From Onthophagus taurus (Eukaryota; Arthropoda; Insecta; Coleoptera; Scarabaeidae): a stretch of 64,000 nucleotides of DNA. The stretch is from positions 5,394,001 through 5,458,000 of the forward strand of contig NC_091973.1 of assembly GCF_036711975.1 (NCBI RefSeq), read 5' to 3'. Below the pieces are notes generated by a model. It searched no databases. It was not told where the DNA came from and saw only the letters and a program-made list of their open reading frames with translations. Made by a program: the position numbers and the translations under genes. How positions within the stretch are numbered: position 1 is the stretch's first letter; each line of letters begins with the position of its first letter. Shown here in pieces: positions 34,420-46,794 of this stretch.

Positions 34420-37400
34420 AATTGTTTTATTTACGTTCTTTTTTTTACCTGTAACACGCGTTAACACATTTTTTTTTCTGAAAACTAAAAATTATAATTG
34501 CTTAAAATTATATTTAATTCATTTAATTGCATGTAATTGCCATACTGCAACTTTCGTTTTCAATGCAGGTTTCTATTTTAATTAACTATTCATTCAAAAA
34601 ATAATGTAATTAGTTAATATGAAATCATGTTAATGAATTAACTTTATAGTATAAAGTTTTTCTTAATTCTTGTATAATTGGCGTTAATTACAATTAACGA
34701 GAGAAGAGAACGGTGAAGATTTGGTCGCGTAGGAATTATCGAATTAAAATTTATGTACGTCATTAAGCCGCGAGCTAAAGAGGTCCGTTCTAGTTACCAG
34801 CTGTTGCTGGCACATGGAACACCTTTTGGGTACCTGGTCCTCGGATAAACTATACACATCTATCCGATTCACTGCCGTCGAGACGCCTCTCCCACCGCTG
34901 TACCAGCACATGGCATCGTATTAGCGCCGCACATGGATCTCGGCCCTAATGGGCTCATTATCAACCTATTGCCAATTTGTCAGAGAATTATTTTAAATCA
35001 AACTCAATCTGTTTTCTGCATACAGCATAGACTGTACAGTTGCATAAAAATCTTAATTGTTTTATAATGATAGCGAAATTTAAAAGGACTCGAAAAGATT
35101 GATATAGAAGAACTTTTGAGACTTTTAGACTTTAGAAATGTCTTTGTGATTTCTTTGTATATTGTATAGTTTTTCTTCTTTGGAAATGGATACTGAGAGA
35201 CTCAGGTGCCCGGCCTGTAGGTAGATTTGTGTGGATCTGAGAGCAGCTGCAAGGAAAGTGCCATATGTTTGATGCAGTTTTGGTGTGATTGAACATATAG
35301 GTCCCAGATATGAAGCCGAAAAAACAACTGGCTCCTCGAAAAACACCTTTCGCACCGGCCACCTTTTCTTGAGCCCCTCCTTACGAAACTAATCAAAATT
35401 TAAATTTTACAAGCTGCGCGGAAGGGTTTCGGGCCGCGGGAATCTTTTTATTCCCCGTCCGTAGAATCTGTTCTATTGTGCATTGTTCCGAAAAGAGGTA
35501 CCTTCTCCTCCAAAGACCTCCCCGACATGTGGCACGTGCCTGAATCCTAATGCTCCTAGACAAAAACCGCTTATTGTCCCCCAAAAACGGCCGATAGGTA
35601 TACGTCCTATTTCGTGTTTTTCTTCTTTTATGTTTTTTCTCTTCTTTTATATCGCTTATTTTTGTAAGCACAATCTGCTATCACAAAAAAGGGACTTTCT
35701 GTTAACAGCTGGGGTATAATCTCTTTTAATTCTTAAAATTCTTATTTAATTTACGAACTAAAAAAGTTTATATGTGTATACTCGATACGATTGGCGATAG
35801 AAAGGCGAGTCATCTAGGCGACAGAACTCCATATGGTATTTATGTCTGATTTTATAAATCGGGTTATTAGAATTATTAAATCGTTCGTATTTTATGAATT
35901 TGTTTCTTTATGGTTATTATTTATCAATAATAATATTAAAGTAAATTAAAAACATCAAAAATGATTTTTTTTATTGTCATTGCTAATAATGAGTAAGTAT
36001 TTACACCATTTATTCGAGATTTATTACTGCACCGATTCGTGATTTTATATATAGATGGTTTATTTTACATCGTATATATAGAGATGATAGAAAGATTAAT
36101 CATCAACTAAATATATTTAAAGATCTCTTCTTATTCTATTAAGAAGAATATTATGTTACAAAGTAAATCTAATTAGCATATAAATCACTTCATACAGTTA
36201 ACCGAATTTCCCGGGATTTGTGTTGAGGTATTTGTTTTATTGTTATTTGATCCCGGATTGATGCCCGGCAGTTTCCGTAGCTTACGAACCCGAGAGTATT
36301 GATTTGAGGGCGTCAATTCGACGCTCCCATCCAGCAGGAAATTAGCGAAATTTTCCGTCCAGTTTTGATTTGGGAGCAGCCGAAAGAAGTGGTCCTTCTT
36401 TTTTTGGATCTTTCAGGTGGTCGCGTTGACGCCAGGTGGACGCGTTTCTTCCAAAACGACGGTCGTTTTCGTACTTTCATGACTGGCGCGTATCTCTTTT
36501 TTACGTAATTTCGCCAACGAATTGCAACAGTGTTTCATCCAATTAGAGTTCAATTTGGAAATGATATATGTATTATATGGGATCGTTTAAGATAGAGAAT
36601 ATCATATGGTTTATAAAATGTTTCCCACGTGGGTGCAGAACCGGAAGTGCGTCGTAAAAATCTTGGTGGAGACCACACCCCCTCTTAAGCGCACATACCT
36701 GGCGCTCGATTATTTTACCGCAACAGCGCAATTTCATCTCGGGCAAATGTTCATCTCGTCAACGGCTTGCCTTATGTCGCCGGATCGCAGGTACCCAAAA
36801 AACATCTGCGAGAGCAGAAGCTGGCGGCGAATAAATTGGTACAGCAGCCGTTTCTAACCTTCTGTTCGGCCTCTAATCTCTTCTTTGTATTTGCATCTTT
36901 GTTCTCACCCGCGCTCCTCCGTTGGTTCCCTTGGGAAAAGGGCTGTTTTCTTTCTTGAGGACTGCCACCTTTAACACACTTCCTGTTTACAGGAAGTCCT
37001 TAACTCTTCACTTGATCATAATTTAGAAAAAAAATCTTAAGCAGCTTTCTGACTCCAATCTTAATTAATCAATATAAAAGGAAGTCGAATCTAATAATGT
37101 AATCAAATTTGTGTTTTTAACAGATGTTATATAAGGGAGTTAATCGAATCGATTCGATACTTTGATTGATAGCAATAATTCTGCAAGCTGCAATACTAAG
37201 ACATTTATCGTTGAGTGATGTACCGCGACCGTCCAATCAAAATAATGAGAGAAAATAAAGATTAAATGTGATGACCACTTTAAAATTTACATATAACGTA
37301 TCATTTAATCACAACAAACCCTCTTTTGATTAGAATCTTAATGTCGAGTTAATTTGATGTATGATAAAGTAAAGATGTGACAGCTGCTTTAAAAAGCTAA

Positions 37401-39440
37401 AAATCGTTTTCTTAAAAAGAGAAGTGTGAGTAGGTGTTCTCTTGAAATAATCCGCGCAAAGATAATTTCTGCGCAGCGCGCCATTAAATTATGAGCAGCG
37501 AGATAAAAATCGCGGGGCAGAGAAGGTGGGTGCTCCTCTCCTCGGAACGTAGAAAAACAAAACCTCATGGGAACGGGCGAGCAGATGGTTCGATCGAATT
37601 ACGAATCCCGAGGTGCCACCTGTACTGGAGCACGTGTAGCAGGCCGTATCTGTTTTCGAAAAGAAACCGGCCAGTAGCTTCAAGACGCATGCGCGCGTCA
37701 TTCGTCGAAGGCCGCGATTTTCAAAGCTTTCGTTGGCGACAGGAGATGCAGGAATGCCAACACTTTGTACTGCGGTGACGTCGTTTCGAATAGACGGTAG
37801 ATCTCGAACCGCTGCGACGTCTTCCTTTCACTCGGTGTTATGAAAACCGAGATTCGCGACTTTTTCTACTTCGCGCAAAACTTTATATAACTACGCAGCT
37901 GCCGGTATTTAAGAGATTTCGCTTAATTTATTGGCCCAGGTTGCCATCGTTTCGAAACTACCTCCCCAAGATGCGACTTAATCAACCAACAGTATATTTT
38001 AATGTCAAAAAAAGAAATGATTTACATTTTATTACGTTTTATGGATTACTCCAAACGAAACCTTTTAAGGTTTCAAAATTGTTTTTGTATATTTCTTTTT
38101 GAATCCTTGAAGAGGAATTCTCTAATGTTTGCATTGCTTCTTCATTACATTCTCGGGAGCCTCACCTTGTTAGAGAAAAGATTTATGTCCGGCCTTAATG
38201 CCAACCTATGTTGCCTGATCGTCTTGTCTTTGAATGTTCATGTATTTTCTCAAGAACGGTTGTCAAAGATAATCGTTTTGTGTACTTACCTATTTATTAA
38301 TAATATAACGGGAGTAGGTGGAAAAAATAAGACAAGTATAAATTATTTTCACAGTATTTTTATATAATCAAAAAAATGACGCACAAACGCGCCTCCGTAC
38401 AACGACAAAATTAATTTAATTCAATTTTTACGTATAAAAATAAAGGGAGGATTGAGACGCGACCAAGTTTGCTCGATTACGGTCGTCTCTCCTACAAGAA
38501 GGACAAATGTACAATATATATTACAAAAATAATAATAATTAATAAAAGACGAACAAAAGGGGTGGCGATTCGGAACAACAAGTGGTCGGAAATTAATAAG
38601 TACAAAGAATTGAAAACGGTTCTCTGTTTTATTTCTAAATACTTATTAGATTGAGCTTTTTAAAAAATCCCAATTTAATCCTTGTGGATTTTTCAGAAAG
38701 CCCCCGAAAGAAAAAAAAAAAAGAGGGGGCGGGAAAAACTTTCGTATAAAATGACTTAGTTTAAATAATAATATTAATAATAACAGGAACATAATTTGAA
38801 AAAAAAAACATGCTATTTAGACTTATAAACTAACGCTCACTAAATGTACACAAAAAGTTGTAAAATTCTTCCCGGATTCAAAGTCAATGGCATTGTCTTT
38901 ATTACGTGGGACCGTTTTGTCACTTGATCTCACAATTTTTGACTTAGCGTGTAAAAAAAATCACAACATCATCGTGGTAGCTTGTCATTTACTGGAACGG
39001 GCGGCGCCACTGCGCAGAAACGAGGTTGGCCGCGGAGCGCGGCGCCAAAATCTTTGGTGCATGAACCCTAAAATCTAGTGCCAATGGCCAAAAGCTAAAC
39101 AAACGCTAAAAGTAAGAGGAAAAAGACTATCTTACAAGGCATAGAAAATTAATAAATAATTATGTCCATTAACAAGATTTTGCGAGGGTTCACTTTGCGG
39201 TATCGCGACGAACTAAATTTACGGACAGCGCCGAGCCGCGCGGCGACGTCGCTGTTAACGCAGCGCCGAAGTCCACTACGATTACAATATTATTATTAAG
39301 TACATACTTCAACATTCGAAAACGCATTCATAAATAACGCACAACTATCAGTTAATCAGTGGGGAGAATAAATACAGTTATATTTACAGAGCACTGGTTT
39401 CATTTTCTCATTTTGTTTGTTAGTTTTTTTTATTTGGATA
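34420..39440. other. Long gene-free interval, including Delta 3'UTR
   Basis: Five kilobases without a credible coding region between the convergent ends of KCMF1 and Delta. The right part (perhaps from about 38000) should be Delta 3'UTR on the minus strand. GC-rich islands (35400-35620, 36250-36960, 37450-37900) alternate with AT-rich DNA. Open frames inside them show no domain or conserved pattern. Candidate regulatory DNA for Delta. Confidence 0.45.
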
Positions 39441-42400
39441 CTAGACCTCGGTCGCGAAGAGGCCCGTCGCTAACGCTTCTTGAGGGTGAAAGTGTTCTTC
39501 TATCACATAGACGCCATTGGACTCTTTTTCCGTTGGCCTTTTATATGGAGATGAGGCATCACTATAATAGACAAAAGAAACGGTACCGTTAGATTATTTT
39601 ATATTTATATAAAAACGTACTAATTTTTAATTGCTTAATAAGAGTATAATAATTAAAATAAAACAATGTATATTTACCTAGAGCCACACACAGCCGATGA
39701 AGTATTAGACATCACAGACAAACGCTTGATGTGTTCATAGTCGGGTTCCTGTAGCTTGGCAGCTAAATGGGTCGACGGATTCCTGCACTGTACTAACGGT
39801 TCAGTGTTCAACTGTTTTTGCGATCGTGTCCTTTGCAAACTGTACACTGGCCGGCCGTCGATCACTTGCGATGTCTTTGGGAAGGCATCGCCTTCGCTAA
39901 CACTAACATTAGACACACTGCAATCGTCCAGGGAGGTTAAGTTGGAGGAGTGCACATTGTTGGTACACTTGCCCCACGTGTTCTTGATCATGTGGGCGTC
40001 GGCGGACATCGCGGCGCCGCGTTTCGCGAAACTGCTGCTCGCCGTGTTTTGAGCGTTTTGAAGACGCGCCTCCTCGTCTTCTTTGGCCTTCTCGCGTTTC
40101 CTCCTGTGTTTCATACAAATGATGACGCCAACGGCGACTAGGACGAGCAGCGGCACGAAGGTGGAAATGGTGGCGATAACGACTACGTGTTCCGTGGTGA
40201 AATTCGATTCGGACGATACTCTGGCGCTGGGAGCGACGCTCGAGGCGGACTCATCGCAAACTTTTCCGCTAAATCCTGGGGCGCATAAACACTCGAAGCT
40301 GTGGGCTCTGTTCACGCAACTTCCGCCGTTCTGGCAGACGTTTCCGCTGCACTCGTCGACTTCGACGCTACAGTCTTTACCCGAGAATCGCGGAGCGCAA
40401 TTACATTGATAGTCGTTGGTTAGTTGTAAACAAGTTCCCCCGTTAGCACAAGGTTTCGCTAGGCAATAGTCGACTCGTTTATCGCAAAGGTTTCCGACGA
40501 ATCCGGGCACACATTTACATTGAAATTCGTTTGTCATATCAATACAAGTTCCCCCGTTCAAGCACGGGTTTCCTACACAATCGTCGTAGTTAACTTCGCA
40601 ATATTTCCCAACGAATCCCGAGAGACATTTGCATTCGTATCCGTTGGGACTCTCAACGCAGGTCCCTTGATTCCTGCACGGGTTCGAGAAGCACTCGCCG
40701 AGCCGGATTTCGCAGGTAGCGCCACCGAAACCGGCCGGGCATTCGCATTTGTACGCGCTTCCGGTTTCCGAACACGTTCCCCCGTTTTGACAAGGGTTTT
40801 CTTTGCAAACCGAGGTTTGTTCGCAATGAGATCCTTGAAAACCCGGAGGACAGAGGCAGGAGACCGACGTGCCGTTTCCGATACAGGTTCCCCCGTTGGA
40901 ACATCGCGATGGGCTGCATCCGCTGATTGTGCTTTCGCAGTCGGTGCCATTGAATCCTGGAGGACAGCTGCACGTGTAGCTGCCTTGGCCGGTGTTCCTG
41001 CACGTGCCGCCGTTCTTGCAGGGTCGATGATTGGTGCAGAAATTGAGGTCCTGGTTGCAGAAGAGGCCTCCCCAGCCCTCGTCGCAGAGACAATCCCAAG
41101 GTTTCACACAGGTCCCGTGGTTGCAGCCGGGATATCGTTGACACTGATTGCATTTGGGACCCTCCCAACCGATCTGGCACCTGGAATAGAGAGGCCGCCG
41201 TTACGCCACGTCTCGTTATTATTCTAATCGGGTATTTATTTGGAAGCCGTGCGGTTCGTATCGGGAGGCTCATTGAGTTGCGGCCGGCGTCGCCGGTGCA
41301 GCTAAGGACGGCGCGCGGGGGCCCGCGGCGTCCGGCGGGGACCGGTGGGGGGATGTTACACGCCCACAGAACAGTTTCCCACGCTGCCCGGTTTCAAGTA
41401 TGCAGGTCAAGGAAAGGTTAACCTCGGGTCGCCGTCCCAATCCGCGTACTCCGCGCTGCACATCTTCCGCGCCCGAACGGGGAAATTCTCTCCCGCGTAC
41501 CTGCGCCATTAGAGACAGCGACGATCGCGCGCCCGTTATATCTCCTATATCTAATACCTCAATTCCTCCTATTTCCTATTATTACGTATTTCGGTTACTC
41601 CTATCATACAAAATTTACCGACTTTCGGCGACCCGAACAAAACCTTTTAACCATTTTAATTGATTTCGATAGATCAAAGAGACAAACCGGAAATAATAAA
41701 ACCGACAACATTAACTATTTCACGTAATTTAATCGCATAAAATAATTATAATCCTATAACGTCTGATTTACGACTATTTTATGGTCTTTGTCCTTTTTGA
41801 AATGTAATAGTGACAATTCTCTTAAGAGACTGTTGCATGTGAGAGTATCGTTGGGTAAAAGGTAATCGGAACACTTAAATTCTAAGAAAGAAGATAATAG
41901 AAAGTTTAAGTTTACTTTACGATTATTCTTTTTTCCATTCTATAAACAATAAATCCGATAAATAATTAAAAAATTTCAAAACCCGACGAAACTAATTTGC
42001 TAGATTACTAATAAACCTAACCAGGAAGTACCGATATTAGAAGATCTTTTTTTATAAACTCCTATATCCTTTAGGATGATAAACGTATTAAAAACCGCAA
42101 AACCGGTTCTAGAACCATTAAATTGAGCAACGATATCGTTTCCGACACAAACTTCCAAATAAACGATTCCGGTCTAGTTTCGACGAGGAAGAATTTCTTG
42201 TGGGATTCATAGGTACTGGGACGGTTTTGGACGTGTGTAGCTTCCAGGGAAGCCCTTTGAATGAAAGATATCCTACCTGCACTCGTTCGGGACGTTGCAG
42301 AAGCCGTGGACTTCATCGCAGCCGAGGCTGCAGCGAGCTATAACAAAAAGAGACAACGTTAACTTTGGTATGCTTTTGCGGAAGAAGGACGGAAGACGCG

Positions 42401-45400
42401 AGGAAGTGGCGCGACGAAGGGCGGAAAGGGGGGCGGCAATAATTGAAGAAGCAGCCAGCGGAGTGGAACACGCGTTCGGGAGAAAAAGGCGGACACGGGG
42501 GCATATGGTACTTACGTTTCGTGCAGTAATCTCCCTGCCATCCAGCGAGGCATACGCGTTCGCCCGTGGATGAACACGTAAAATGACCAAAATTATCATC
42601 CCTTGGACGACACAGGTTTTCGCAACCTTTTCCAAAATAATTCACGTTACAAGTCACTCGAAATTCTACTTTCAATGAATAACCATCGGATGTATCTTCA
42701 TGCGATGTCCATTTTTGGCCTACTTCAAGCCAAGTTTGCGTTGCCAATCTTAATAACACTGCAAAAAAAATTTAAATTATGAATTAATGAATCATAGTAA
42801 TAATAATAATAATATAAGGATAATAATAAAATAACAATAACAATAAAAGTGGCGTTAATTGCGCGGTAGCGCGTGAACAATGACGCTTACATAAAGCGCT
42901 CCTTGGGAATTTCTCTAAGTACAGTTACCGGTTTATATTAAAATAATTAATACGCCCGGAAACGGCTCAGCGTCGGTTTTTTTCTCACTTCGCTTAATTA
43001 GCTTTCCGTAAACCTTTAAATAAGAACCCGGTGGTAGTAATTAGCCGCGTGGTCACGAACGTCATGCGTAAGCCACCTTTGATTTCCTTCGGTTTCAATT
43101 CAATTTTCACCTATTCGAACCGTTTAATCCAGTTAGCTTGGTATCCATAAAGTTATTTCACAAGGTTATATTTTGGACTAAAATACTAAACTTTTAATGA
43201 TATATATATATATGTGTGTATGTATGTGTAATAGTTAAGAGTCTTTAGAAATCATTAAGAAAATTTTGGAGAAGAAAAAAAGTTGACCGACGTTATACAT
43301 CTGTCCAAAACTGTCGGTCAGGTCGAGTTCTAATCAATTGTTCGGCAGATGGCCAAGATTTCCGCGTGAGAAGATTTCTCAGGTAGCTTCGAGTAAAAAC
43401 AGACAGAGCGGAGGCCCGTCCTACGAGACGACGAAATGTGCGAGTACACCTGCATTATCCCCGCGCCCTGTCGGAGTCGGGCGCAGCTGTATCCGGTGTA
43501 CTTGGCTACACTAAGACACCTTTTATTCTAAGCCTTGGCCGGCCCTGATTCAAATCTCTTCAGAAACGACGAAACGTCCCAATGGGAGATGATTATTTTC
43601 CTTTTCTCTTTCTTCAATAAAACGAGTTCAGGTGCGGGAAGAGAGCCTTCTTATCATGTTGCCGCGCCGAGGAGGAAGTCTGAGATAATATTCCATATTA
43701 GGGGGAGCTCTGCAAAGGGCAGGATATCCGGTCCCGGGCCGTTCGAAAATCTAAAAGGTTCACTCGCGAGTATTTTTTTTTTCTAAAAACCGTACGGGAA
43801 CCGCCGAGAAATGCTGAGAACGAGACGGTTCTCTTTACTTTTAATTAACGGGGACCCGTTAAAGCGCGGGCGGGGGAAATTTCAATTCAATCGCAATTTT
43901 TACACTAAATAAACGAGGAAACCCGCAAACCCGACCAAATCTCATATATATTTTTTACTTCCCATACTTTTTTCTTTACACTTTTACATTTTTCTTTGCT
44001 CGCTTCTTTACATCTTTAGGTAAAATTTTAAAAAATCTCTACGTAACCGATGTAGTTATCGGTTTTTATTCCGTAGGAGAAGAGCGTCGCACGTGCGGAC
44101 CAGCTGTCAAAATTTGTTCGAGATATGACGCTTCCGTTTCTTACCTTGCGCGGACGAACCGGGAAATTCTGGGCAGCTGCGTTTCCCGATAAGAAGAAAA
44201 GAATTGTTTAAATAACTCTTGGGGTTACTTTTTAATGGCGCTAACTGTACGCCGGCCAGGTGCTATACAAAATAACCGTCCTCTCATGCTCTCCCCTCTA
44301 TACACACACACTCATACACGTACACACAACACATTTACGATACACGCACACTGGAAAGCCTTATAGTCATTTTTCGGACTCTCTCACAAACTCTCTTCCA
44401 CCGTTTAATGTTTTAGAAAATATTTCATTTAAAAAAAAAATTTTTTTTGTTTATTAATCTAACTTCAATTAGATATAATATGAATTTGTTTGAATTAGTT
44501 TGAATATTAATAACCCTTAGAGCGTTTAAAATCTAATGAAATAACCAAAATTGAATAACACCGCTTTTTGCCGTGTTAATTTAACTTCACGGATTAAAAA
44601 TACAAAATGAATTAAACGCTTTAAGTTTAATTTTGTTCTGATTTTTATAATAACGGAAAATTTTGCGATTAGTTTTTTAAAACAATACTTTTACTCGGGA
44701 TAAATTTAATAATGGTTGGCGTAGATAATGAGTTGATTACTACAAAAAAAAATGAGAAAATAAAGTAGTGACTTACCGTCAACCGTGGAATTGCCATTTA
44801 GAGCTTCGACGATGAGCGAAAACGAGCTCTGTAAAAAAAGAAATAACATTTTTTGGTCAAAGAGAAAACAACTTTCACTATAAACAATGTAGAGAGTGGT
44901 AAAGAGACGTTGGGGCGCGCATGGAGGATCTTCTTCTCGCGCATTGTGTTACAATAATATTGAGAAACGGTACGTAATTGAAAAGTCGGTAATTATAATC
45001 GGTTATATAAGACGGCTCCGGTATAAATATCAAAGCGCTAATTATTTTTAAAAGCGGGCGGCGCGTAGCAGGAATCCGTCGTTGCGAAACGACGGCGTAG
45101 GAAGAACGTAACATCTTCAAATTGCTCCACGCTTTCGAATTTTACCGTATCGGTGAAAATATTTAGATTCTTTTTCGTTTTAGAAATTCGCGAACCGTCG
45201 ACGTTTGCGAAAGTCGAAAGAGAATTAAATAAAAAAAAATAAAAAAATACCGCACCCGATAGGATCGATAAATCTAAATTACAATTAATTTGAATTTATA
45301 CACAAGGTAAGGTTCCCACGGAGACCTGTTTCAACCGCGTATAATAAGTAACAAAATTCTCGAGCGGAAATAAGTACACTCTCGACAACAATCTCGTGGT

Positions 45401-46794
45401 CCAATCTCCGGACGGACCTCATCCCGACGTACTCCGTACCGATTCTGAAAGCGAACGGATCGATCGCGCTTCGTTCAACTTCATTTTCACTCCAAACACT
45501 TTTATTTCATCTTATTTTATACTTTTAACTAGATTACTTTCATCTCGTTATCAAACACAACATTACCATAATATAATGTTGTTATCAAAATCAGCAACAC
45601 ATTTAATATTTACACTAAAACGTCCAGTTTCGTTAATTTTAGATCGTTTTGGAGGGTATCCAGATTTATTTTCTCGGTCAAACTTTGTAATGTTAAAAGA
45701 AGCAAAAACAAATCAAGTCAATCTTACATTTTTTTTTTTTAATTTTTCAAAGACTTATGGAATTATATTATAGAAGGGTGAGGGTCGGTTACTGTTAAAA
45801 CCCATTCATTTTTCTTTTTAAAGAACCGTGCTGGTGTACCCGCGTTTACTTATTGTATTTATGACGGGGTTGATAAATAAGTATTCGCAAAAAGGGGGAG
45901 GGTGAATAGGGGTGAATGATTTGGATGAAAGTTGCAAATCTAAAGATTTTTTTTGAATTATTTCTTTAACCGTCTCAACGGTATGATATGCGCTAGACCG
46001 AAACGATGGACAACCCTTTTACATAAACGACGAGGGTCATATTGTTTTCAACTCGTTTCCTTTGATACACTAAGAATATATGATTTCTTATTTATAATGC
46101 TTTTAAAGCATATATATTATTAAGTTTGACTGAGAAAACAAACGTACAAAGATGTAGCCCGCATACAGCATTTTTTTTGTATATTTTATTTTTTTATTCT
46201 TTGGCCGTTCCGGGGCCTCGACGGTTAATCCTCGTACGAGTCGGTCGCGCGGAGGCAGGTGGCGCAAAATTGTGCACGCACCGCCGGCGCAGGAATTCTT
46301 ACCGGCCAGGTGAAGTCGAATGGTATCCTAATTGGGGTGGCGTAGCCGTCCTCGACGGCGGACGTGACGACGTTGCCGAAGGTGCACGGAGATGCCGCGT
46401 CGATTTTCACTTGGTACTCCTTGAGACAGACCCGAAAACGAGCTGGACACGATGGTGGGTCGCAATCCTCGGTTTGGTTGGTGAATGACAGTAGCTTCAA
46501 CTCGAAGACGCCGGCAGCGTCGACCTGGGGAATCCCAAAAAACATCCGGCGTCAATTGAGGAAGTTTTTAAAATGAATGGCTTTTGAAAGATGATGATGA
46601 TTAAGGGTGGTGATACTTTATTATGGGTTGTTATGATTGAGAGGAAGCATTGCCAAAGATCCCCGAGTTATCAATGCTTCTTCTTCAAGGATTTGTTGAT
46701 GATTTATTTAAGGGGAGGGTGAATCGTTGGTTACCTTAGTGATAAAGATGATGAATAATCCGAATAGAAAACAGCAAGAAATCCGGGAATCCAT
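39441..46794 (-). CDS. Dl: Delta, Notch ligand (DSL family)
   Basis: Membrane ligand that activates Notch on neighbouring cells. Exons: 46794-46735, 46524-46303, 44828-44777, 42758-42516, 42337-42277, 41180-39678, 39561-39441; phases 0,0,1,1,2,2 close, 753 residues. A signal peptide (MDSRISCCFLFGLFIIFITK) is encoded by exon 1. The MNNL domain (VFELKLLSFTNQTEDC ... CTFGNVVTSAV) is in exons 2-3. The DSL domain (VTCNVNYFGKGCENLCRPRD ... GWQGDYC) follows at about residues 145-191. Nine EGF modules come next, as in Drosophila Delta. One membrane helix (VVVIATISTFVPLLVLVAVG) is near residue 545. The cytoplasmic tail has KHRRKREK and several Lys for ubiquitination by Mindbomb/Neuralized. The last exon ends GLFATEV, a C-terminal PDZ-binding motif. 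Reading through the exon 6 donor would stop at once (GSR) and lose ATEV. Confidence 0.95.
42759..44776 (-). other. Delta intron 3
   Basis: 2 kb intron with a TA/TG simple repeat near 43200-43230, a CACACT-rich run near 44290-44350 and mixed GC. It contains a CGTGAGAA (43365-43372), a Su(H)-type octamer. Confidence 0.55.
44829..46302 (-). other. Delta intron 2
   Basis: 1.47 kb intron, no repeat recognised. It contains TTCCCACG at 45313-45320 (Su(H) consensus on the minus strand). Confidence 0.55.

Noticed and set aside
40520-41227. 235-codon open frame on the plus strand inside Delta
   Set aside because: It is the antisense shadow of the GC-rich EGF exon; the minus strand gives nine clean EGF modules in the same DNA.
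46126-46488. 120-codon plus-strand frame
   Set aside because: Antisense to Delta exon 2 (MNNL domain).
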